Shown here in pieces: positions 17,751 through 25,699 of a stretch of 64,000 nt of DNA (its first letter is position 1; every line of letters begins with the position of its first letter). The notes under the pieces were generated by a model. It made no database searches. It saw only the letters and a program-made list of their open reading frames with translations, and was not told the DNA's origin. The translations under genes were made by a program, and so were the position numbers. The DNA comes from Streptomyces sp. NRRL F-5122 (GTDB lineage Bacteria; Actinomycetota; Actinomycetes; Streptomycetales; Streptomycetaceae). The stretch is from assembly GCF_001507435.1 (NCBI RefSeq), contig NZ_LMWH01000228.1, positions 371,142-435,141 of the forward strand, written 5' to 3'.

Positions 17751-19112
17751 GTGGCGCACTCGGACGGCAACGACGTCGCACGGCTCGCCGCTCGGGATGC
17801 CGCGCAGGCGGCCCGCGTGCTCAACGACGTACGCAACGCGACGCTCTCGGGACAGCGCGCACCGGTCCCGCCGCGCCCGGTGATCGAGGCCTCGTGGGGC
17901 CGAATGCTGCGCAGCGGCGTCGACCCGGAGCACGACGTCCGGGCCGATCCGCTGGGACGCGACGAGATCGAGCGGCGCCGTCAGGACTCGCCCCTGCGGC
18001 ACGTGCTGCCGGTGCTGCGCGAGGGCCTGTTGTCGGTCGCGGACGTCGCGCAGCACATCATGGTCGTCGCGGACGAGGACGGGCGGGTCCTGTGGCGGGA
18101 GGGCTCCTCGCCGGTGCTGCGCAAGGCGGACGGTACGGGCTTCGAGCCCGGCGCGGACTGGGGGGAGGGAGCCGTCGGCACCAACGGCGTGGGCACCGCG
18201 GCGGTGACCCGGCGTCCCGTACAGGTCTTCGCCTCCGAGCACTTCGTGCGGGCCCTGGCCCCCTGGACGTGCACGGGCGCACCGATCACGGACCCGCGCG
18301 ACGGCCGGCTGATCGGGGTCGTGGACATCAGCGGCCCGCTGGAGACCATGCATCCGGCGACGCTCGCCTGGGTGGACGCGGTGGCCAAGCTTGCGGAGGC
18401 ACGGCTGCGGGAGCTGCATCTGAACTCCCTGGAGCGGCTGCGCGCGGTGGCCGCTCCGGTGCTGGCCAAGCTCGGCGGCCAGGCGCTCGCCGTCGACACG
18501 GACGGCTGGACGGCGGCGGTGACCGGGATGCCGTACACCGGACGCATCGCCCTTCCCGCATCGCTCCCGCCCGGCCGGACGCTGCTGCCCGCACTCGGGC
18601 CCTGCACGGTGGAGCCGCTGCCGGGCGGCTGGCTGATCCGGATCGCGGACGTGCCCGCACCGGCACGTACCACACGGGTCGTCGTGGACGTCTCGCATCC
18701 GCGCCGCTGGTCGGTGACGGTGTCGGGCGACGCGAGCTCCTGGACCCACGAACTCAGCGCCCGGCATGCGGAGTTGCTCTACCTGTTGGCCCTGCACCGC
18801 ACCGGCCGCACGGCTGCGGAACTGGCCGCCGACATGTTCGGGGACCCGGCCCGGACGGTCACGGTCCGCGCGGAGATGTCCCGGGTGAGGAGATATCTGG
18901 GAGCGTTCCTGGAACACCGGCCGTATCGTTTCTGCGATGCGGCGGAGGTGGAGTTGCTGCCCCCGGCCGACCCCTTGGACCTGCTGCCGCACTCGGTGGC
19001 GCCCGCGGTGGTACGTGCGCGGGGAGGCGGCGCCCCCGGCGGCGAGCCGCCCCCCGATCCGCCGCGAGCCTCCCGGCTCGCACTCCCGCTCGTGCCCCGC
19101 CCCGGCGTTTAG
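17751..19112 (+). CDS. GAF-domain transcriptional regulator (AcoR-like N-terminus)
   Basis: This is a 453-residue protein. The N-terminus (ARVLNDVRNATLSG, VIEASWGRMLRSGVDPE) and the GAF sensor (about residues 75-235, with GEGAVGTNGVGTA, FVRALAPWTCTGAPITDP) match the sensory half of AcoR-type activators. The sigma-54 AAA domain is missing. Instead the C-terminus has a winged-helix-like segment (ELSARHAELLYLLALHRTG, EMSRVRRYLGAF). The gene probably responds to a small metabolite. GTG 17751 has a G-rich SD and is preferred over TTG 17736. The upstream GTTGCA cluster may be its own operator. Confidence 0.82.
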   Translation: MAHSDGNDVARLAARDAAQAARVLNDVRNATLSGQRAPVPPRPVIEASWGRMLRSGVDPEHDVRADPLGRDEIERRRQDSPLRHVLPVLREGLLSVADVAQHIMVVADEDGRVLWREGSSPVLRKADGTGFEPGADWGEGAVGTNGVGTAAVTRRPVQVFASEHFVRALAPWTCTGAPITDPRDGRLIGVVDISGPLETMHPATLAWVDAVAKLAEARLRELHLNSLERLRAVAAPVLAKLGGQALAVDTDGWTAAVTGMPYTGRIALPASLPPGRTLLPALGPCTVEPLPGGWLIRIADVPAPARTTRVVVDVSHPRRWSVTVSGDASSWTHELSARHAELLYLLALHRTGRTAAELAADMFGDPARTVTVRAEMSRVRRYLGAFLEHRPYRFCDAAEVELLPPADPLDLLPHSVAPAVVRARGGGAPGGEPPPDPPRASRLALPLVPRPGV

Positions 19113-19262
19113 CCCCGTCGGTGGGGATTACCCTGCATTTCCCGGGTCTTGGACCGCCCGCGCGGCCCTCTGCCGTAGCATCCCCTGCACAGGCCACCCC
19201 ACCCGCTCCTCATGTCAATGTCCGGACCACGAGGCGCAGTTGGCCTACGCCGGGAGGTTTGT

Positions 19263-20651
19263 ATGACACAGCGTGGCAGGCATCGCCGCAAACGCCGAGG
19301 TCGCGCCCTGCGGGCCACCCTGGCCGGAGCCGCTCTGGCGCTGACCGCCGCGGCCACGCTGATCAGCACCTCCCAGGCCGCGGGCGGGGACAGCCCGGGC
19401 GGCCTGACCCCCGTCACCGCCGCGACGGAGACGGCGAAGCTGAGCCTGCACGAGGAACTCACCGGCCGCACCACGCTCGACAGGCTGAGCCGTGCGACGG
19501 GGGGCGGCGTCGGCGTGCACGACGTCCTCGCCTCCGCCGACCGCACCATGCGCGAGCGGAACGCGTGCGATGCCGCCGAGACCTCCGCACTGCCCGTGAA
19601 ACCGGCCGCCACACGCGCGTACTGCTGGGCCGACGACGACGCCACGGCCGGCGACTGGGTGCCCCGGTCCGTCACCACCTCGGGGGACGCCCAGGACGAC
19701 GGCCGCTGGGGCGCCGACCGCGTCATCCTGTCGGGCTGGACGCACGACGGCGGTGGCTCGATCGAGCGCGCCGGGGACCGGGGCCTGGCCCGGATCGCCT
19801 TCATCGACGCGAACGACCCGGCCCGACTCGCCTACCGGTGGGTACTGCTCGTCACCCCGCGCTCCGACGGCAAGGACTTCTCCGCCGTCCGCACCGGACT
19901 GTCCGGCATGGTCTGGTACCAGGACAAACTCTATGTCACCGACCGCGGCTCCCTGCTGGTCTTCGACCTGCACCGCATCCTGAAGGCCGATGTCGACGGC
20001 CCCGCGATCGGCCGGGTCCACGGCGGCTACGCCGCGCACGGCTACCGGTACGTGCTGCCCAGCATCGGCTCCTACCGTCTGACCGGCGGCCCCTGCTCGA
20101 GGGCCGACGACCGCGGGGTCCCCTGCTTCTCCGCCCTCTCGCTCGATCGCACGTCGACCCCGGACAGCCTGGTGGCGGCCGAGCGGTTCCGCCGCGGGAG
20201 CACCGACTCCCCCGCGCGTGTGTGGCGCTACCCGTTCAGCACCGCGCCCGGGCACACCGGCCTGCTCGCCGCGGACGGGCTTCACGACGTCCGGGCGAGC
20301 GAGGCGTACCGCACGGACGCGTCCGGTGTGCAGGGCGTGCTCTCGCACCGGCACGGCGGTGCGGCGCGGGCCGACTGGTACATCGACCGCGCGCCCTCCG
20401 TCGGCGGCCGGCACGGCACGCTCTGGCGGCAGGACGTCTCCGGCGCCGGGGCCGCCACGTGCTCGGCCGACGAGAGCCGCGCCTGCTGGGGCCGCCATAC
20501 CGCGTCCCTGTCGTACTGGCCGGAGACCGGCGAGGTGTGGACCCTGACGGCAGGCGCCACGAGCGGCGGTGACGGACCGGTGCCCGGGCCGGCCGGGGGC
20601 CGGGTGCTGTACGCGGTGCCGCTGGCCTCCGTGGACGACGCGCTGAAGTAG
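19263..20651 (+). CDS. Secreted hypothetical protein, propeller-like
   Basis: This is a 462-residue protein. An arginine-rich n-region, a hydrophobic stretch (LAGAALALTAAATLIS) and an Ala-rich end form a signal peptide, so it is exported. The mature part has repeated strand-like segments (GMVWYQDKLYVTDRGSLLVFDL, WYIDRAPSVGGRHGTLWRQD) that suggest a beta-propeller, and several Cys that may pair outside the cell. GGGAGG precedes ATG 19263; the longer frame from 19212 lacks an SD. No enzyme motif is recognised. Confidence 0.8.
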   Translation: MTQRGRHRRKRRGRALRATLAGAALALTAAATLISTSQAAGGDSPGGLTPVTAATETAKLSLHEELTGRTTLDRLSRATGGGVGVHDVLASADRTMRERNACDAAETSALPVKPAATRAYCWADDDATAGDWVPRSVTTSGDAQDDGRWGADRVILSGWTHDGGGSIERAGDRGLARIAFIDANDPARLAYRWVLLVTPRSDGKDFSAVRTGLSGMVWYQDKLYVTDRGSLLVFDLHRILKADVDGPAIGRVHGGYAAHGYRYVLPSIGSYRLTGGPCSRADDRGVPCFSALSLDRTSTPDSLVAAERFRRGSTDSPARVWRYPFSTAPGHTGLLAADGLHDVRASEAYRTDASGVQGVLSHRHGGAARADWYIDRAPSVGGRHGTLWRQDVSGAGAATCSADESRACWGRHTASLSYWPETGEVWTLTAGATSGGDGPVPGPAGGRVLYAVPLASVDDALK

Positions 20652-20719
20652 GACGCGGGCGCCGACCGCGGACCGGAACCCTTTTGTCGTACCGCTCGCC
20701 GCCATGATTCCCTGGCCGC

Positions 20720-21292
20720 ATGAGCACCCTCACCGTGACCACCTGGTCCCTGGAGCAGACGTCCCCGGCGGACATGCGGCCCGCGACGGCTCCCGAGGGC
20801 GATGTCCGCATCGTCCGCGCGGAGGTGCCGTCACCGGAGTTCAGCCGCTTTCTGTACGCGTCGGTCGGTGGGGACATCCGCTGGATCGACCGGCTCGGCT
20901 GGACGTACGCGCAGTGGCGGGACCACCTGACCCGTCGGGGTGTGGAGACCTGGGTCGCCCACGACCGGGGGACGCCCGCCGGGTACGTGGAGCTGGAGGC
21001 GCAGGACGAGGGTGTCGTGGAGATCGTCTACTTCGGCCTCCTCCCGGCCTTCCGTGGCCGGCGGATCGGCGGGCACCTGCTGTCCCACGGCGCCGCCCGC
21101 GCCTGGGACCTGGCGGACCGGTGGCCGGCGCTGTCGCCGACGAAGCGGGTGTGGCTGCACACCTGCAGCAAGGACGGCGAGCACGCGATGGACAACTACC
21201 TGCGCCGGGGCTTCACGCTCTTCGACACCAAGGTCGAGGAAGAGCCGGAGACACCCACGCCGGGACCCTGGCCTCGGGCCTACCCCGCCTGA
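20720..21292 (+). CDS. GNAT-family N-acetyltransferase
   Basis: This 190-residue protein has a GNAT domain. Motif A, which binds acetyl-CoA, is IVYFGLLPAFRGRRIGGHLL, and the C-terminal part has KRVWLHTCSKDGEHAMDNYLRRGF, the usual motif B ending in NYxxxGF. The acceptor substrate is unknown. No strong SD is seen; the start is set by family length. A perfect hairpin 41 bp after the stop probably ends the transcript. Confidence 0.87.
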   Translation: MSTLTVTTWSLEQTSPADMRPATAPEGDVRIVRAEVPSPEFSRFLYASVGGDIRWIDRLGWTYAQWRDHLTRRGVETWVAHDRGTPAGYVELEAQDEGVVEIVYFGLLPAFRGRRIGGHLLSHGAARAWDLADRWPALSPTKRVWLHTCSKDGEHAMDNYLRRGFTLFDTKVEEEPETPTPGPWPRAYPA

Positions 21293-21332
21293 CCTGCGTC
21301 GACACACCACATCGCGACGATGTGACCGAACG

Positions 21333-21363
21333 CACCCTTGTCTCGCATTTCGAGACAAGGGTG
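21333..21363. terminator. 13-bp perfect inverted repeat before the sulfate operon
   Basis: CACCCTTGTCTCG (21333-21345) pairs exactly with CGAGACAAGGGTG (21351-21363) around CATTT. It follows the GNAT gene and precedes the sulfur leader peptide, so it is either the GNAT terminator or an operator of the sulfur operon. The symmetric AT-containing centre leaves the operator reading open. Confidence 0.55.
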
Positions 21364-21418
21364 TCCGCATGACAGACAAAGCTGGACTGCGTCCAGAGCG
21401 CCGTGACACGCTTCCGTC

Positions 21419-21502
21419 ATGTCTGGAACTGGAATCGCCTTGGTGAGTCGACGGCACGTCGATCTCGGCCGCATGTCCAGCGCCATCTGTCCGGCGAGCT
21501 GA
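21419..21502 (+). CDS. Cysteine-type leader peptide of the sulfate operon
   Basis: A 27-residue frame ends 125 bp before the sulfite reductase start. Its core, SRRHVDLGRMSSAIC, matches the small leader peptides commonly found ahead of sulfur-assimilation genes in Streptomyces, which share an RHVDL-x-R pattern and a Cys near the end. The single Cys is residue 24 (codon TGT, 21488-21490), three residues before the stop. Such peptides are thought to control the operon by ribosome stalling when cysteinyl-tRNA is scarce. The stretch after it (21503-21627) is rich in short GC inverted repeats. An overlapping 25-codon frame at 21369-21446 is a weaker alternative. Confidence 0.75.
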   Translation: MSGTGIALVSRRHVDLGRMSSAICPAS

Positions 21503-21627
21503 CAGCCTCCAGCCAGTACCGGATCTTCTTTCCCCTCCCTCCTCGCGCAACGACGCGCGCGCTTCTCGCGTACCCGCATGCGCAGGTCAGAGCCGCTCCT
21601 CCGTCTGTCCCGAAGGACGTACCCACC

Positions 21628-23319
21628 ATGGCTGCCACCCCGCAGAATCCCGCCACGCCCCGTCGCAAGGTGAGTCGTCACCGTGGCGAGGGCCAGTGGG
21701 CCGTGGGTCACTTCACCCCGCTCAACGGCAACGAGCAGTTCAAGAAGGACGACGACGGTCTCAACGTACGGACACGTATTGAGACGATCTACTCCAAGCG
21801 GGGCTTCGACTCCATCGACCCCAACGACCTGCGCGGCCGAATGCGCTGGTGGGGCCTGTACACCCAGCGCAAGCCGGGGATCGACGGCGGCAAGACCGCG
21901 ATCCTCGAGCCGGAGGAGCTGGACGACACCTACTTCATGCTGCGCGTGCGCATCGACGGCGGCCGCCTGACCACGCGCCAGCTGCGCACCGTCGGCGAGA
22001 TCTCGCAGGAGTTCGCGCGCGGCACGGCCGACATCACCGACCGGCAGAACGTCCAGTACCACTGGATCCGGATCGAGGACGTGCCCGAGATCTGGAACCG
22101 TCTGGAAGCCGTCGGGCTGTCGACGACCGAGGCCTGCGGCGACACCCCCCGCGTCATCCTCGGTTCGCCCGTCGCCGGCATCGCCGAGGACGAGATCATC
22201 GACGGCACCCCGGCCGTCGACGAGATCCACCGCAGGGTCATCGGCAACCCGGCGTTCTCGAACCTGCCGCGCAAGTTCAAGACCGCGATCTCGGGATCGC
22301 CACTGCTCGACGTGGCGCACGAGATCAACGACGTCGCCTTCGTCGGTGTCGTCCACCCCGAGCACGGCCCCGGCTTCGACCTGTGGGTCGGCGGCGGTCT
22401 GTCCACCAACCCGAAGATCGGGCAGCGCCTCGGCGCCTGGGTCCCGCTGGACGAGGTCCCGGACGTCTACGAGGGCGTCATCTCGATCTTCCGTGACTAC
22501 GGCTACCGGCGGCTGCGCACCCGCGCCCGGCTGAAGTTCCTCGTGGCCGACTGGGGCGCGGAGAAGTTCCGCGAGGTGCTGGAGGAGGAGTACCTCCGGC
22601 GCAAGCTGATCGACGGACCGGCGCCCGCCCAGCCCGTGGAGCGCTGGCGCGACCACGTCGGAGTGCACCGGCAGAAGGACGGCCGCTTCTACGTCGGCTT
22701 CGCCCCGCGGGTCGGCCGCGTCGACGGCGCCACCCTGACGAAGATCGCGGAACTCGCCGAGGCGCACGGTTCCGGCCGAGTCCGCACCACGGTCGAGCAG
22801 AAGATGATCGTGCTGGACGTCGAGGAGAACCGGATCGACTCGCTCGTCGAGGGTCTGGAGGCGCTCGACCTCACCGTGCATCCCTCTCCCTTCCGGCGCG
22901 GCACCATGGCGTGCACCGGCATCGAGTACTGCAAGCTGGCCATCGTCGAGACCAAGGCGCGCGGCTCCGCGCTGATCGACGAACTGGAGCGCCGCATCCC
23001 GGACTTCGACGAGCCGATCACCATCAACATCAACGGCTGCCCGAACGCCTGCGCGCGCATCCAGGTGGCGGACATCGGCCTCAAGGGCCAGCTGGTCCTG
23101 AACGACAAGGGCGAGCAGGTCGAGGGCTTCCAGGTGCACTTGGGCGGCGCACTCGGCCTGGAGGCCGGGTTCGGCCGCAAGGTACGCGGCCTGAAGGTCA
23201 CCTCGGACGAGCTTCCGGACTATGTCGAGCGCGTCCTGAAGCGGTTCCAGGCGGAGCGCGAGGAGGGCGAGCGGTTCGCGACCTGGGCGGCCCGTGCCTC
23301 GGAGGAGGCTCTGTCGTGA
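21628..23319 (+). CDS. cysI: Ferredoxin-type sulfite reductase (nitrite/sulfite reductase family)
   Basis: This 563-residue enzyme reduces sulfite to sulfide with six electrons from ferredoxin. The siroheme-[4Fe-4S] cysteines are Cys429 and Cys435 (CTGIEYC) and Cys471 and Cys475 (NGCPNAC). The siroheme-contact segments TDRQNVQYHW and NLPRKFK are present. Context among cysH, cysC, cysD and cysN makes sulfite the substrate rather than nitrite. GAAGGA precedes the ATG; a longer in-frame start at 21403 overlaps the leader peptide and is unlikely. The stop overlaps the next start (GTGA). Confidence 0.95.
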   Translation: MAATPQNPATPRRKVSRHRGEGQWAVGHFTPLNGNEQFKKDDDGLNVRTRIETIYSKRGFDSIDPNDLRGRMRWWGLYTQRKPGIDGGKTAILEPEELDDTYFMLRVRIDGGRLTTRQLRTVGEISQEFARGTADITDRQNVQYHWIRIEDVPEIWNRLEAVGLSTTEACGDTPRVILGSPVAGIAEDEIIDGTPAVDEIHRRVIGNPAFSNLPRKFKTAISGSPLLDVAHEINDVAFVGVVHPEHGPGFDLWVGGGLSTNPKIGQRLGAWVPLDEVPDVYEGVISIFRDYGYRRLRTRARLKFLVADWGAEKFREVLEEEYLRRKLIDGPAPAQPVERWRDHVGVHRQKDGRFYVGFAPRVGRVDGATLTKIAELAEAHGSGRVRTTVEQKMIVLDVEENRIDSLVEGLEALDLTVHPSPFRRGTMACTGIEYCKLAIVETKARGSALIDELERRIPDFDEPITININGCPNACARIQVADIGLKGQLVLNDKGEQVEGFQVHLGGALGLEAGFGRKVRGLKVTSDELPDYVERVLKRFQAEREEGERFATWAARASEEALS

Positions 23320-23495
23320 GCGAACGAGCGGCTCCCTTCTACTGCCCCTACTGCGGGGACGAGGATCTGCGGCCCAGTGAGCAGGGCCACGGTGCGTGGG
23401 AGTGCGGGGCGTGCAATCGCGCCTTCCAGCTGAAGTTTCTGGGGCTCCTGGCCCGGGGCCTCGTGCAGACCGATCGGGGAGGGGACGGGACATGA
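23316..23495 (+). CDS. Small zinc-ribbon protein of the sulfate operon
   Basis: This 59-residue protein has four cysteines in two CxxC knuckles (Cys10/13 in CPYCG and Cys30/33 in CGACN), the layout of a zinc ribbon or rubredoxin-like site. It overlaps sulfite reductase by GTGA at its start and cysH by ATGA at its end, so it is translated with both. Position suggests help in electron transfer or in assembly of these iron-sulfur enzymes, but no function is shown. The equivalent position is occupied by such a small ORF in other Streptomyces sulfate operons. Confidence 0.85.
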   Translation: MSERAAPFYCPYCGDEDLRPSEQGHGAWECGACNRAFQLKFLGLLARGLVQTDRGGDGT

Positions 23496-24202
23496 CGACA
23501 ACGCGGGAAGAGCGGAGCACCGACGAACTCGAGGCGCTCGCCGAGCAGGCGGGCCGCGATCTGGAGGACGCCTCGGCGCTGGAGATCCTCGGGTGGGCGG
23601 CCGACACCTTCGGCCCCCGCTTCTGCGTGACCTCCTCGATGGAGGACGCGGTGGTCGCCCACCTCGCGTCGCGCGCCAGGCCCGGTGTCGACGTCGTGTT
23701 CCTCGACACCGGCTACCACTTCCCGGAGACCATCGGCACCCGTGACGCGGTCGAGGCGGTGATGGACGTCAACGTCATCACCCTCACGCCGCGTCGGACG
23801 GTCGCCGAGCAGGACGCCGAGTACGGCCCGAAACTGCACGACCGCGACCCCGACCTGTGCTGCAGGCTGCGCAAGGTGCAGCCGCTGGAGGAGGGGCTGA
23901 CGAGCTACGACGCCTGGGCGACCGGGCTGCGCCGCGACGAGTCCCCGACCCGGGCGAACACGCCGGTCGTCGGCTGGGACGCGAAGCGGCAGAAGGTCAA
24001 GATCTCGCCGATCGCCCGCTGGACCCAGGACGACGTGGACGCCTATGTCGCCGAGCACGGGGTCCTGACCAACCCGCTGCTGATGGACGGCTACGCCTCG
24101 GTGGGCTGCGCCCCCTGCACCCGCCGGGTCCTCGCGGGGGAGGACGCGCGGGCCGGGCGCTGGGCGGGCCGCTCCAAGACCGAGTGCGGGCTGCACGGCT
24201 GA
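23492..24202 (+). CDS. cysH: Adenylylsulfate (APS) reductase
   Basis: This 236-residue enzyme reduces activated sulfate to sulfite. The PAPS-reductase fold carries SSMEDAVV and DTGYHFPET. The paired cysteines at 123-124 (LCCRLRK) and Cys206/Cys209 (GCAPC) form the [4Fe-4S] site of APS-type enzymes, and Cys232 (KTECGLH) is the catalytic residue. It is therefore an APS rather than a PAPS reductase. The start overlaps the zinc-ribbon stop and cysC follows. Confidence 0.95.
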   Translation: MTTTREERSTDELEALAEQAGRDLEDASALEILGWAADTFGPRFCVTSSMEDAVVAHLASRARPGVDVVFLDTGYHFPETIGTRDAVEAVMDVNVITLTPRRTVAEQDAEYGPKLHDRDPDLCCRLRKVQPLEEGLTSYDAWATGLRRDESPTRANTPVVGWDAKRQKVKISPIARWTQDDVDAYVAEHGVLTNPLLMDGYASVGCAPCTRRVLAGEDARAGRWAGRSKTECGLHG

Positions 24203-24228
24203 CCATGACGGACATTCAGGAGACATAC

Positions 24229-24765
24229 GTGACGACCGGGGCCACCGTCTGGCTCACGGGTCTGCCGAGCGCCGGCAAGACCACCATCGCCCACGAGCTG
24301 GCCGGCCGGCTGCGTGCCGAGGGCCACCGGGTCGAGGTCCTCGACGGCGACGAGATCCGCGAGTTCATCTCGGCGGGCCTGGGCTTCAGCCGTGCGGACC
24401 GGCACACGAACGTGCAGCGCATCGGCTTCCTCGCCGATCTGCTCGCCCGCAACGGCGTCAAGACCCTGGTTCCGGTGATCGCGCCCTACGCGGACAGCCG
24501 TGAGGCCGTACGCAAGCGGCACCAGGAGAGCGGGGCGCCGTACATCGAGGTGCACGTGGCGACTCCGGTCGAGGTGTGCGCCGTACGCGATGTGAAGGGT
24601 CTGTACGCGAAGCAGGCCGCCGGCGAACTCCGGGGGCTGACGGGCGTCGACGACCCGTACGAGGAGCCGGAGACGCCCGATCTGCGGATCGAGTCCCAGG
24701 ACCAGACCGTGCAGGAGTCGGCGGCGGCGTTGTACACGCTGCTCAGCGAGAGGGGACTGGCATGA
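24229..24765 (+). CDS. cysC: Adenylylsulfate kinase
   Basis: This 178-residue kinase phosphorylates APS to PAPS. The P-loop is GLPSAGKTT, followed by the APS-binding segments LDGDEIRE and FSRADRHTNVQRIG, and DVKGLYAKQAAGEL near the C-terminus. GTG 24229 is preferred because AGGAG (24218-24222) stands six bases before it; ATG 24205, three bases after the cysH stop, would add eight residues. As cysH here looks APS-specific, CysC may serve PAPS-dependent sulfotransferases. The stop overlaps cysD (ATGA). Confidence 0.93.
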   Translation: MTTGATVWLTGLPSAGKTTIAHELAGRLRAEGHRVEVLDGDEIREFISAGLGFSRADRHTNVQRIGFLADLLARNGVKTLVPVIAPYADSREAVRKRHQESGAPYIEVHVATPVEVCAVRDVKGLYAKQAAGELRGLTGVDDPYEEPETPDLRIESQDQTVQESAAALYTLLSERGLA

Positions 24766-25697
24766 CCACGGTCGCCAAGGCGGAGGAGGGCACGGACAGC
24801 CCGTACGCCCTGAGCCACCTGGATGCGCTGGAGTCGGAGGCGGTGCACATCTTCCGCGAGGTGGCGGGGGAGTTCGAGCGGCCGGTGATCCTGTTCTCCG
24901 GTGGCAAGGACTCCATCGTCATGCTGCATCTGGCGGTGAAGGCGTTCGCCCCCGCAGCGGTCCCCTTCACGCTGCTGCACGTGGACACCGGGCACAACTT
25001 CCCCGAGGTCCTGGAGTACCGCGACCGTACGGTGGCCCGGCACGGTCTGCGGCTGCACATCGCCTCCGTGCAGGAGTACATCGATCGCGGTCTCCTCAAG
25101 GAGCGCCCGGACGGCACCCGCAACCCGCTCCAGACACTGCCGCTGACCGAGAAGATCCAGAAGGAACGGTTCGACGCGGTCTTCGGCGGCGGACGGCGCG
25201 ACGAGGAGAAGGCCCGCGCCAAGGAGCGGGTGTTCTCGCTGCGCGACGAGTTCTCCCAGTGGGACCCGCGCCGCCAGCGGCCGGAGCTGTGGAACCTGTA
25301 CAACGGGCGGCACGCGCCGGGCGAGCACGTCCGTGTGTTCCCGCTGTCCAACTGGACCGAGCTCGACGTCTGGCAGTACATCGCGCGCGAGGGCATCGAA
25401 CTGCCGCAGATCTACTTCGCCCACGAGCGCGAGGTGTTCCGGCGGGCGGGCATGTGGCTGACGGCGGGCGAGTGGGGCGGCCCCAAGGACGGCGAGACCG
25501 TCGAGAAGCGCCTTGTCCGGTACCGGACCGTGGGTGACATGTCCTGCACGGGTGCCGTCGACTCCGACGCCACCACGCTGGACGCCGTCATCGCCGAGAT
25601 CGCCGCGTCCCGGCTGACCGAGCGCGGCGCCACCCGCGCCGACGACAAGCTCTCCGAGGCCGCGATGGAAGACCGCAAGCGCGAGGGGTACTTCTAA
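24762..25697 (+). CDS. cysD: Sulfate adenylyltransferase small subunit
   Basis: This 311-residue subunit makes APS from ATP and sulfate. The PP-loop is LFSGGKDSIVML, with HVDTGHNFPEVLEYRD and the C-terminal GGRRDEEKARAKER, NWTELDVWQYI and the conserved end DRKREGYF. It works with CysN, which begins two bases after its stop. The start overlaps the cysC stop. Confidence 0.96.
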   Translation: MTTVAKAEEGTDSPYALSHLDALESEAVHIFREVAGEFERPVILFSGGKDSIVMLHLAVKAFAPAAVPFTLLHVDTGHNFPEVLEYRDRTVARHGLRLHIASVQEYIDRGLLKERPDGTRNPLQTLPLTEKIQKERFDAVFGGGRRDEEKARAKERVFSLRDEFSQWDPRRQRPELWNLYNGRHAPGEHVRVFPLSNWTELDVWQYIAREGIELPQIYFAHEREVFRRAGMWLTAGEWGGPKDGETVEKRLVRYRTVGDMSCTGAVDSDATTLDAVIAEIAASRLTERGATRADDKLSEAAMEDRKREGYF

Positions 25698-25699
25698 CC

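Noticed and set aside
21403..21627. N-terminal extension of sulfite reductase starting at GTG 21403
   Set aside because: It is in frame but overlaps the leader peptide in another frame, has no family similarity, and ATG 21628 has an SD and the usual N-terminus.
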